Below are positions 44,804-52,796 of a stretch of 59,135 nucleotides of DNA, piece by piece. The position numbers were made by a program, and so were the translations under genes. Origin of the DNA: Planctomycetota bacterium (lineage in GTDB: Bacteria; Planctomycetota; Planctomycetia; Pirellulales; Lacipirellulaceae); contig JAKOXH010000054.1 of the NCBI GenBank assembly GCA_029781135.1, positions 1 through 59,135 on the forward strand. The letters run 5' to 3'. The notes beneath the pieces are model-generated. The model was not told where the DNA came from, did not search any database, and saw only the letters and a list, made by a program, of their open reading frames with translations. Position 1 is the first letter of the stretch. Each line of letters starts with the position of its first letter.

Positions 44804-46081
44804 ATGTCGCTGGCCGATACAGATAAACCGCGCGATCCGCTCGCCACGCTGCGTATCAAGCGGGGGCCGGCTCCTATGCCAACTCGCTCACCGCGACGTT
44901 GGTGGCGGCGGCTCATACTTCTCTTCGTCATGCTTGGATTGATCGGCGGTGGACTGGCGGCGGCGTATTTCAGCGAGTCGTTTTCGGTGCTGAAGGCGTT
45001 CGAGCCGCGGCTAGAAGTTCGCGTGGCCAATGTGAGTGTATTCACGGGGCGGGCGGCGGATGCGGTGGTCGTGGCGACGGGCTACTTGGAGTCGCGGCGG
45101 CAGGCGAAGATCGGCGCGCGGGCGCCTGGTCGAATTCAACTGCTGAATGTGGAAGAAGGTTCACGCGTGACGAAGGGGCAGCTGTTGGCGGAACTGGAGC
45201 ATGCCGATTTGGACGCATCGCTCGCCGCCAACAGGGCCCAGGTTGAGCAAGCGAAGGCCGGTATTGTTGAACAGGCGGTCGCGATCGAGCGGACGGCGCG
45301 CGAGTACGATCGGGCGGTCAAGTTGCAGCCGACGCGGGCGATTAGCGAAACGGAACTCGACGCGGCGAAGTTCGAGCATGATGCGGCGGTGGCGAAGATG
45401 GAATCGCTTAAGGCGGCAGTTTCATTGGCGGAGGCTCGCGTACGCGAGGCCGAGCAAGTCAAGGAAAATATGTTCGTCCGAGCGCCGTTCGATGGCACGG
45501 TGATTTCGAAGGATGCGGAAGTTGGCGAGTCGATTCTGCCGGGCGGTATGGGGGAGAGTTCCGGGCGCGGGTCGGTTATCACGATTGCCGATCTGAGTCA
45601 GTTGGAAATGGATTGCGATGTGAAGGAGGACTACATCGGCCGCGTGGCGGTCGATCGTATGGCGGAAGTGGCGATCGATGCGGTGCCCGGCCGGCGATAC
45701 AAGGGCAAGGTGCGGAAGGTCATCCCGATGGGCGACCGGGCCCGGGCCACGATCAAGGTGAAGGTCGCCATCACCGATGCCGATGAGCGGTTGTTTCCCG
45801 ATATGAGTGGCACGGTTTATTTTCTGCCGGATGCCAATAGCGAGGCGGCGGATGCGAATATCAAGCGTGTGTTTTGTCCGACCGCGGCAATTCGCAAGGA
45901 TGGGGAAACGGAGGTGGCCTGGACGGTTGCCGATGACCGTGTGAAACGCATTACGGTCAGGACCGGCACGGTGGGCGATGGGCGCACCGAGATTCTTAAT
46001 GGGCTGGCGGGCGGCGAGCGGGTTGTCGTGGAGCCGCCGCCGGACCTACGCGACGGGCAGCAGGTGAAAGTGGTAGAATGA
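44804..46081 (+). CDS. HlyD/MacA-family periplasmic adaptor protein
   Basis: A 425-residue membrane-fusion protein with one N-terminal membrane helix (LILLFVMLGLIGGGLAAAYF). The lipoyl halves are IGARAPGRIQLLNVEEGSRV and FVRAPFDGTVISKDAEVGES, with a coiled-coil hairpin between them (about 150-230). A beta-barrel and membrane-proximal domain follow. It should link inner-membrane permeases to an outer partner. The next three genes encode the ATPase and two permeases. ATG 44804 is preferred over 44744 because the leader before it is not conserved-looking. A hairpin repeat lies in the gap to the ATPase gene. Confidence 0.92.
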   Translation: MSLADTDKPRDPLATLRIKRGPAPMPTRSPRRWWRRLILLFVMLGLIGGGLAAAYFSESFSVLKAFEPRLEVRVANVSVFTGRAADAVVVATGYLESRRQAKIGARAPGRIQLLNVEEGSRVTKGQLLAELEHADLDASLAANRAQVEQAKAGIVEQAVAIERTAREYDRAVKLQPTRAISETELDAAKFEHDAAVAKMESLKAAVSLAEARVREAEQVKENMFVRAPFDGTVISKDAEVGESILPGGMGESSGRGSVITIADLSQLEMDCDVKEDYIGRVAVDRMAEVAIDAVPGRRYKGKVRKVIPMGDRARATIKVKVAITDADERLFPDMSGTVYFLPDANSEAADANIKRVFCPTAAIRKDGETEVAWTVADDRVKRITVRTGTVGDGRTEILNGLAGGERVVVEPPPDLRDGQQVKVVE

Positions 46082-46117
46082 CCAGGTCGTAATGATGTTG
46101 ATTGCGAGTGAGTGTGC

Positions 46118-46179
46118 CATGCCCACGCCAAGCCGTGGGCATGTGCAACTCGGCATGGCCACTCCGAGCAGTGGCCATG
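46118..46179. repeat. Two adjacent hairpins, CATGCCCACG and CATGGCCACT
   Basis: CATGCCCACG-CCAAGC-CGTGGGCATG is followed by CATGGCCACT-CCGAGC-AGTGGCCATG, two ten-pair stems ten bases apart, between adaptor and ATPase genes. The same GCCATGCC words occur in family C. Confidence 0.7.
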
Positions 46180-46258
46180 GCACCCAAGCCTGCTATTTAC
46201 CACGCCCTTTGGGGCATGCCACCCAGAATGTAATTTCATGGCGGACCGGAGGAGTTTG

Positions 46259-46996
46259 GTGTCTGCAACCGATGCGCGCGACGGCGAACCGATCGTGCAA
46301 ATACGCGATCTTTACAAAGAGTTTCACCGCGACGATTTCACGATACCCGTCTTGATGGGGATCAATGTCGATTTGCGCGCCGGGGAATTCATGGCGTTGA
46401 TGGGGCCATCGGGCTCGGGGAAGACGACGCTGCTGAATTTGATCGCGGGGTTGGACCGGCCGACGTCCGGGACGCTGCGCGTTATTGGCCAGGATTTGGG
46501 CAACACTTCCGAAGGGGCGCTGGCGCGGTGGCGCAGTCAGCACATTGGGTTCATCTTCCAGTTGTACAATCTCATTCCGGTGCTCACGGCATACGAGAAT
46601 GTGGAACTGCCATTGACGCTGACGCGGCTCGGCAAGCGCGAGCGGCGCGAGCATGTTGCGGCGGCGCTCGAAGTCGTTGGATTGAGCGATCGCGGCGATC
46701 ATTATCCGCGGCAGCTTTCCGGCGGGCAGGAGCAGCGGGTGGCGATTGCCCGAGCGATTGCGACCGATCCGACGTTGCTCGTGGCCGACGAACCGACCGG
46801 CGATCTCGATGCCAAGTCGGCCGCGGAGATTCTCGATCTCTTGCAACGATTGAATGAGGAGTTCGCGAAGACGATCGTGATGGTGACGCACGACCCGCAC
46901 GCGGCGGCCCGGGCCAAGCGGCTGCTGCATCTGGAAAAAGGTGTGCTGGTCGACGATCAGCCGAACGGCCAAGCGGTGAAGGGGGCCGGGCGGTGA
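46259..46996 (+). CDS. ABC transporter ATP-binding protein (LolD/MacB type)
   Basis: A 245-residue ATPase. Walker A GPSGSGKTTLLN, Q-loop HIGFIFQLYNLIPV, signature LSGGQEQRVAIARA, Walker B LLVADEPTGDLDAKS and switch His in MVTHDPHAAA are all present. It powers the two permeases that follow. GGAGGAG lies four to five bases before GTG 46259. An upstream in-frame ATG at 46238 has no such site and is the alternative. The stop overlaps the next gene (GTGA). Confidence 0.94.
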   Translation: MSATDARDGEPIVQIRDLYKEFHRDDFTIPVLMGINVDLRAGEFMALMGPSGSGKTTLLNLIAGLDRPTSGTLRVIGQDLGNTSEGALARWRSQHIGFIFQLYNLIPVLTAYENVELPLTLTRLGKRERREHVAAALEVVGLSDRGDHYPRQLSGGQEQRVAIARAIATDPTLLVADEPTGDLDAKSAAEILDLLQRLNEEFAKTIVMVTHDPHAAARAKRLLHLEKGVLVDDQPNGQAVKGAGR

Positions 46997-48153
46997 AGCT
47001 CTTCAAGTACATCTGGCGGAACGCCACGCGCAACAAGTTGCGCAGCAGCCTGACAATTTTGTCGGTAGCGTTCAGTCTCGCGCTCATGACGGTGCTGTAC
47101 GGCTATTTAGCCATGCAGAATGTATGGTCGAACGAGGCGAAGACGCACAATCGGATCGTCGTGCTGAACAAACAAGGTTTTTCGGGCAAGGTGCCGATTG
47201 CGTATGTGGACCGCGTGCGGCGGATGCCGGGGATCAAAGCGGCCGTGCCGTACTCCTGGTTCGGCGGCACGTACAAGGATGAACAGGCGCCGTTTGCCCA
47301 ATTCGGTACCGACGCGAAAGAAGTGTTCAACGTGTGGAATGAATACGTCATCGCGCCGGAACAACTGGCGGCCTGGCAGGCGAATCGGCAGGGCTGCGTC
47401 GTCGATAGCCGGTTTGCCGAGCAGCGCGGTTGGAAGATCGGCGAGAAGATTCCGCTCAAGGGCACGTACTATCAGTTCGATCTGCAACTGGAGATGGTCG
47501 GCGTATTCAAGGCTCCGCAGCCGACCGGTTCGCTGTGGTTTCACTGGGATTATTTGGAAGAGGGGCTCAAGAGCAAGAATGCTTTGCTGTCGGCTGGCAA
47601 TGCGGGGGCCGTGTATGCCAAGGTGGAACGGGCCGATGCGATCGCCGGCTTGTGTCAATCGATCGATGACAAGTTCGCCAGTTCTGATAATCCGACGCGC
47701 ACGCAGACGGAAGCGGCGTTCGCGCAAATGTTCACCGATATGGTGGGCAACATTCAGGCCTACATCCGCAACATCGGCTTGGCGGTGATGTTTTCGCTGA
47801 CGCTGGTGGCTGCCAATGCAATGGCCATGTCGATGCGCGAGCGGACGACCGAGGTGGCGGTTCTCAAGGCGATCGGCTTTTCCCGTGGTCGCGTGCTCAA
47901 CCTGGTGCTGGGCGAATCCTGCCTCATCGCGGCGATTGGCGGATTGATTGGGCTCGCGATTGGCGGCGGCTTCCTGCAGGTGATCCATAAATCGGCGCCG
48001 CAGTACTTTCCCTTTTCCATCGGCGATATGGCGGGCGGCTGGATGCTGTGGATCGTCGGGGTTGCGGTGGGAATTGGCTTGGTAAGCGGGTTGGTGCCGG
48101 CAGTGCGGGCGGCGCAGCTTTCGGTGGTGAATGGGTTGCGGCGGGTGGTGTGA
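46993..48153 (+). CDS. ABC transporter permease (FtsX/MacB type), first copy
   Basis: A 386-residue permease with one N-terminal helix (SSLTILSVAFSLALMTVLYG), a large periplasmic MacB-core domain (about 45-260) and three C-terminal helices (LAVMFSLTLVAANAMAMSM, LVLGESCLIAAIGGLIGLAI, GWMLWIVGVAVGIGLVSGLV). ERTTEVAVLKAIGFSRGRVL is the coupling helix that touches the ATPase. It starts at GTG overlapping the ATPase stop. A second, different permease follows 142 bases later. Confidence 0.93.
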   Translation: MKLFKYIWRNATRNKLRSSLTILSVAFSLALMTVLYGYLAMQNVWSNEAKTHNRIVVLNKQGFSGKVPIAYVDRVRRMPGIKAAVPYSWFGGTYKDEQAPFAQFGTDAKEVFNVWNEYVIAPEQLAAWQANRQGCVVDSRFAEQRGWKIGEKIPLKGTYYQFDLQLEMVGVFKAPQPTGSLWFHWDYLEEGLKSKNALLSAGNAGAVYAKVERADAIAGLCQSIDDKFASSDNPTRTQTEAAFAQMFTDMVGNIQAYIRNIGLAVMFSLTLVAANAMAMSMRERTTEVAVLKAIGFSRGRVLNLVLGESCLIAAIGGLIGLAIGGGFLQVIHKSAPQYFPFSIGDMAGGWMLWIVGVAVGIGLVSGLVPAVRAAQLSVVNGLRRVV

Positions 48154-48179
48154 AAACTCTTGCCGTCCAACGGCTAAAC

Positions 48180-48252
48180 TGTGGGAGGCCTCTCCGAGGC
48201 CGATGATGTGTAAATGTGGAGAGCGTCATCGGCGTCGGAGATGCCTCCCACA
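48180..48252. repeat. Strong hairpin between the two permease genes
   Basis: TGTGGGAGGCCTCTCCGAGG, CCGATGA at the left faces TCATCGG...TGCCTCCCACA at the right, about 25 of 27 positions pairing over a 19-base loop. It is the inner module of the MITE-like family without the outer ends. It could uncouple expression of the two permeases. Confidence 0.8.
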
Positions 48253-48295
48253 AGTTGAAGAGTGCTCCCACATACGGAAGAGGCAATAGAGTTCG

Positions 48296-49459
48296 ATGAT
48301 TCCGATCAAATACAACGTGCGTAATCTCCGCGTGCGCTGGATGACGACGCTGATGACCGTGCTGGGAACGGCCCTGGTCGTGTGGGCGTCGGTGCTGGCG
48401 TTCGGTTTGACGGACGGGCTCAATCACGCGCTCGACGTTACCGGCGACAAGCTCGACTTGATCGTGATGCGCAAGGGTTCGCAGGACGAAGGCTCGAGCG
48501 GCATCGAACAGCAGGTGGCGCGGCAAGTGGTCACGCTGCCGGGGATTGCCCGCGACGCGCACGGGCAACCCATGTGCTCGGTCGAATTCGTCACGATCCT
48601 CACGCAGCCGCGACGGGCGAATGGCGGCACGGTGAATCTCATCGTCCGTGGCATGGAGCAGGCCGGGCGGGCATTGCGGCCGGGGTTCAAGCTGGTCGAA
48701 GGGCGCGACATCAAGCCGGGCGTCAACGAAGCAATCACCAGCAAGCAGATGGCGGCACGGTTTGAAAACCTCGATCTGGGTGACAAGATCGACATCAACA
48801 AGGTGGATTTTACGGTCGTCGGTTACTTTGAAGCCGAAGGGAGCGCGGCGGAGTCGGAGGTTTGGACGGACTTACGCGATCTGACGAACGCGCGGCGGAC
48901 GCCGGGCGCTGTTTCGGTCGTGAACTTGCGGGTGGCCGATGAAGCGAGTAAGCAGGCGATCATCGAACGGCTGCAAACCGACCAGCAGTTCGGGCTGAAG
49001 GCAATTGGCGAGCAGGCGTATTACGATGAGCAAAAGACGGCGTCGATCGCGATTCGGATTGTGGGGTATTTCATCGCCGGGTTTCTAACGGTCGGGGCGA
49101 TGTTCGGCGCGGCGAACACGATGTACGCGGCCGTGGCGGGCAGGGCGCGCGAGATCGGCACGTTGCGGGCGATCGGATTTCGTCGGCGCAGCATTCTATT
49201 CTCGTTCCTGCTGGAGTCGGTACTGCTGTGCCTGTTGGGCGGTGTGCTGGGCTGCCTCGCCACGATGCCCTTGAATGGTCTTTCGACGGGTACTGCGAAT
49301 TGGGCCACGTTCAGCGAAATTACGTTTTCGTTTCGGTTTGGTCCGGCCGTGTTGTTGCAAGGGCTGACGCTGGCGTTGGTAATGGGGCTTATTGGGGGGC
49401 TGTTCCCGGCGCTACGGGCGATTCGCTTGAACACGGCGACGGCGCTGCGGGCGCAGTGA
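48296..49459 (+). CDS. ABC transporter permease (FtsX/MacB type), second copy
   Basis: A 387-residue permease with a helix at about 15-40 (TVLGTALVVWASVLAFGLTD), a periplasmic core domain, and three C-terminal helices (IAGFLTVGAMFGAANTMYAA, SFLLESVLLCLLGGVLGCLA, LTLALVMGLIGGLFPALRAI). AREIGTLRAIGFRRRSIL is the coupling helix. It differs clearly in sequence from the first permease, which suggests a heterodimer on the ATPase. The end overlaps a minus-strand pseudogene by 48 bases. Confidence 0.93.
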   Translation: MIPIKYNVRNLRVRWMTTLMTVLGTALVVWASVLAFGLTDGLNHALDVTGDKLDLIVMRKGSQDEGSSGIEQQVARQVVTLPGIARDAHGQPMCSVEFVTILTQPRRANGGTVNLIVRGMEQAGRALRPGFKLVEGRDIKPGVNEAITSKQMAARFENLDLGDKIDINKVDFTVVGYFEAEGSAAESEVWTDLRDLTNARRTPGAVSVVNLRVADEASKQAIIERLQTDQQFGLKAIGEQAYYDEQKTASIAIRIVGYFIAGFLTVGAMFGAANTMYAAVAGRAREIGTLRAIGFRRRSILFSFLLESVLLCLLGGVLGCLATMPLNGLSTGTANWATFSEITFSFRFGPAVLLQGLTLALVMGLIGGLFPALRAIRLNTATALRAQ

Positions 49460-50032
49460 CGTGAGGGAACCCGGAAGGCAAGGGGCGAATAGGCGTTCCA
49501 TCGTATGCCGGTGTCGCACCACAAGCAGCGCCAGCGGAAGTGCAATTAGCAGGAGTGCATTGGGCTCGGGCACGGAAGTTTGAACGGCCGCGGCCGAGCC
49601 GCTTTCGCCGCCGGCATGGCCAAAATACGTTCGCCAATCGTCATAATTGCTCGGCGGGTACGTCGTGCCAAGTCCTTTCCGCCAGACTACGTAGTCGGCC
49701 GCGTCCACCGTACCGTTGTTGTTGTAGTCCCCAGCGATACCAGCGGAATTCACTTTTAATACTCCGGCGGTATACAACTGGGTCGTATCCCACGTCAAAC
49801 CCGGGAGCGTCGGCAGCGAGAGTGTCGCGAAGGTGCCAGCAACGGCGCCCCAATCGAGGATGTCGAATGATTGTCCCAAGGCCGGTGTGAAGCCATCGAG
49901 AAGTACGACGTTGAGCGTCCCGCAAATCGTCAGGGAACCTCCTACGTCCAGATGATCGTACTGCGTGCCGGGCAGCAGTCCAGCTAGTTCCATTGTGAGC
50001 GTGCTATTAGACCGGCGATCGTTTGCCATGCG
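49412..50032 (-). pseudogene. 5'-truncated dockerin/PEP-CTERM surface protein
   Basis: Only the C-terminal part of a larger protein is recognisable. It includes ELAGLLPGTQYDHLDVGGSL and LDGFTPALGQSFDILDWGAV, which are the end of beta-strand repeat surface proteins. GDYNNNGTVDAADYVVWRKG is a dockerin-like loop, and VPEPNALLLIALPLALLVVR is the PEP-CTERM anchor. The frame continues past the anchor into 30 unrelated residues, so the stop codon was probably lost. There is no signal peptide and the N-terminal region is absent. The gene upstream starts divergently at 50123, leaving no room for the missing part. It is most likely a decaying remnant. Confidence 0.72.
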
Positions 50033-50122
50033 ATCATCAATAGGACTCACGTTTCTATCATTTTGGTGTAGAATATTGGGCGAAAATATTCTGATCGTGT
50101 GGCGGAAAATTGAAACGAACCG

Positions 50123-51175
50123 ATGACAAGCGATTCTCTCCAAGGCCGCATTAGCGATGCGGAGTCGGCGCGCCTTATCCAGTCGCTGAGCGCACCGAGT
50201 GAGGCGCTGGTTGAAATGATGCGGCATTGGGAGGGTGATCTCATTTTGTTGGGGGCAGGCGGTAAGATGGGGCCGTGCTTCGCTCGCATGGCACGGCGGG
50301 CGTTCGATGCGGCAGGCGTGCAGTGGCGTGTGCTCGCCGTGAGTCGTTTTTCCAACGAGCAGGAAGCAGTTCAATTGCAGGCCGAGGGAATCGAGGTGCT
50401 GCGAGGCGACTTGTGCGATCCGGCGTTTGTCCGTTCATTGCCACGCGCGGCCAACGTACTGTATCTCGTCGGCATGAAATTTGGTGGATCGGGAGCGCTG
50501 GCCGAGACGTGGATGACCAACACTTTTGTAGCGGGCGTCGTGGCGGATCATTTTCGCGACAGCCGCATCGTAGCGCTTTCTACGGGAAATGTTTACGCGA
50601 TGGTTCCCGCGGAACCCGGAACTGGTGCCGTGGAAACGGATGAGCCCGGCCCGCAGGGCGAGTACGCGATGAGCGCGTTGGGACGCGAGCGCGTGTTTCA
50701 AGCGTTCAGTCAGCGGTACAACACGCCGCTGGCGATCATTCGGCTGAATTATGCCACGGAGTTTCGGTATGGCGTGCTCGTCGATCTCGCGAAACAGGTG
50801 CATGCCGGCCGGCCGATCGCACTCGATATGGGCTATTTTAACGTGATTTGGCAGCGCGATGCCTGCGATATGATCTTGCGCTCATTCGCTGTTGCCGTGG
50901 CGCCGCCACGGATCATCAATGTGACCGGGGCGGAACGGCTTTCGACGCGAGATGTTTACACTCGGTTGGGAAAACTGATGGAGCGCGAAGTCGCGTTTAT
51001 TGGGCAGGAGTCGCCGACGGCGTTACTGAGTGATGCGAGCCTGGCCGTTGAGTTATTTGGCCGGCCGGCGACATCGATCGAGGAAATGCTGGCGATTACG
51101 GCAGAGTGGATACGTAGTGGTCGAGAAACATGGAACAAGCCGACAAAATTCCAGGTGCGCGATGGCATGTTCTAA
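50123..51175 (+). CDS. NAD-dependent epimerase/dehydratase (extended SDR) lacking the active-site Lys
   Basis: A 350-residue extended SDR-like protein. The nucleotide-binding motif is LILLGAGGKMG, with spacing GxxGxxG at 44-50. The active-site Tyr is Tyr181 in EYAMSALGRE. The Lys that normally lies four residues later is Ala185, so classical catalysis is doubtful. The C-terminal part has FNVIWQRDACDMIL and INVTGAERLSTRDVYTRLG. The last 14 bases overlap the following DapA-like gene, and the two probably act in one pathway for a sugar or sugar acid. The start follows weak ribosome sequence. Confidence 0.84.
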   Translation: MTSDSLQGRISDAESARLIQSLSAPSEALVEMMRHWEGDLILLGAGGKMGPCFARMARRAFDAAGVQWRVLAVSRFSNEQEAVQLQAEGIEVLRGDLCDPAFVRSLPRAANVLYLVGMKFGGSGALAETWMTNTFVAGVVADHFRDSRIVALSTGNVYAMVPAEPGTGAVETDEPGPQGEYAMSALGRERVFQAFSQRYNTPLAIIRLNYATEFRYGVLVDLAKQVHAGRPIALDMGYFNVIWQRDACDMILRSFAVAVAPPRIINVTGAERLSTRDVYTRLGKLMEREVAFIGQESPTALLSDASLAVELFGRPATSIEEMLAITAEWIRSGRETWNKPTKFQVRDGMF

Positions 51176-52250
51176 CGATCCCAAATCGTCAGGCGACTCA
51201 CGAATCCGCGAAGTGCTCGCGCAGGGCGTGGTGATTCCTGCCCATCCGCTCGCAGTAAATGCGGTGAGAAAACTTGATGAACGGCGACAGCGGGCGCTCA
51301 GTCGGTATTACATTGCGGCTGGGGCCGGGGGGCTTGCAGTCGGCGTGCACACGACGCAGTTTCAGATTCACGTTCCGCAAGTTGGCCTGCTGCGACCGGT
51401 GCTGGCGATTGCGGCCGAGGAGTTGGATCGGGGCGATGCCGTGCGGGAGATGCCGCTAGTGCGCGTGGCGGGCATTTGTGGTGAAACTTCGCAAGCGATG
51501 GTAGAAGCGTCACTCGCGCGTGAGCTGAGATTCCAGTTCGGCTTATTGAGTTTGGGCGCGATGCGGGAGAAGTCAATCCAACAGTTGGTGGACCATTGTC
51601 GGGCTGTCGCGGAGGTAATCCCACTTTTTGCTTTCTATTTGCAGCCCAAAGTGGGCGGCATTGAACTGCCGTACGAGTTTTGGCGCGGGCTGTGCGAATT
51701 GGAGAATGTCGCCGCGATTAAGATTGCGGCGTTTGATCGGTACCGTTCGCTCCAGGTTATTCGCGCCGTGATGGACAGTGGGCGCGACGATATCGCATTG
51801 TACACGGGCAACGACGACAACATTGTGATTGACCTGCTGTCGCCGTTTCGATTTATGCCGGATGAGCCGCGTGGCGAGCGGTATTTTGTCGGCGGGCTGT
51901 TGGGGCAATGGGCAGTGTGGACGGCGAGCGCGGTGGCCTGGCATCGACGATGCCGTGAGATTGCGGCAGCGCAGCAGGCGATTCCGCGGGATTTGCTGTG
52001 CCTGGCGAACGAAGTGACGGATGCGAACGGGGCCATCTTCGATGCGGCGAATAACTTTCGCGGCTGCATTCCGGGGATTCACGAAGTGCTGCGCCGGCAG
52101 GGTTTGCTCGAAGGCAATTGGTGTCTCGACGAGCGGGAGGTGTTGAGTCCCGGGCAAGCCGAGGAGATTGCCCGGGTGTGCGCGGCGTATCCGCATCTTG
52201 CGGACGACGAGTTTGTAGCGCGGCACCGGGAGGAGTGGTTATCTGGGTAG
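51162..52250 (+). CDS. Dihydrodipicolinate synthase / N-acetylneuraminate lyase family protein
   Basis: A 362-residue (beta/alpha)8 aldolase. The Schiff-base Lys187 is in NVAAIKIAAFDR and Tyr159 in LFAFYLQPKVGG. The N-terminal parts IREVLAQGVVIPAHPLAV and AGAGGLAVGVHTTQF are the conserved beginning. Family members retro-aldol cleave or dehydrate sugar acids such as KDG or sialic acid, and DapA proper makes lysine. The length and the extra C-terminal segment fit sugar-acid relatives. It overlaps the SDR gene by 14 bases and starts at ATG 51162. Confidence 0.86.
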   Translation: MACSNDPKSSGDSRIREVLAQGVVIPAHPLAVNAVRKLDERRQRALSRYYIAAGAGGLAVGVHTTQFQIHVPQVGLLRPVLAIAAEELDRGDAVREMPLVRVAGICGETSQAMVEASLARELRFQFGLLSLGAMREKSIQQLVDHCRAVAEVIPLFAFYLQPKVGGIELPYEFWRGLCELENVAAIKIAAFDRYRSLQVIRAVMDSGRDDIALYTGNDDNIVIDLLSPFRFMPDEPRGERYFVGGLLGQWAVWTASAVAWHRRCREIAAAQQAIPRDLLCLANEVTDANGAIFDAANNFRGCIPGIHEVLRRQGLLEGNWCLDEREVLSPGQAEEIARVCAAYPHLADDEFVARHREEWLSG

Positions 52251-52796
52251 AAATCACTAAAGGGTAATTCTTCGGGTGCCACCGGCTTTGCCAGTGTGAG
52301 GATTGCCCGGGCCTTGCTGCAGAAAGTCAGAAAGTAAGCAGCCAGTCGTGGAAGGTGAGTGCGATCGTTCTTCGCGAGAGGACCGATCAGCGCGTTCATG
52401 AATTCTGATGGCTGCACGCCGGGCTGAGCCCACCCCGTGATGGCGGGGGGCCGACTCTATCCGCGCGATAAGGAGTGGCTGTTGTGTCACGACGTTCGCA
52501 AGCCAAAGGCGAAAGTCGCCGTCGATAACCCAAACGGGGTGATACGCGTTCGTAAATAGGCGGATGGGCAAATCAAAGCGGCGCCGATGCGTTTCTCTTG
52601 CGCTTTTGAAATCGGCTGAGCGGCGAGCTTTGTCGTTCATTGGACCGCTAAATAGCAGGCGATAGCGACCCGTGGTATCATCAGGATTAGACGAACCTAA
52701 AATGCAGGCCGGGCAGTACACTGAGTGCGGCTGTTGAGCGCTGGTGGCATGACGTGATGGCGGAAGTGCCCGTGCTGTTGATTGATTGGCGGTGTA
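52251..52796. other. Intergenic stretch without a supported gene
   Basis: About 545 bases. A minus-strand frame of 186 codons crosses it, but it has no start with a ribosome site and no family signal. Near 52275 there is a small palindrome (CACCGGCTTTGCCAGTG). The rest is featureless to me and should contain the promoter of the large CotH-type gene. Confidence 0.55.
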
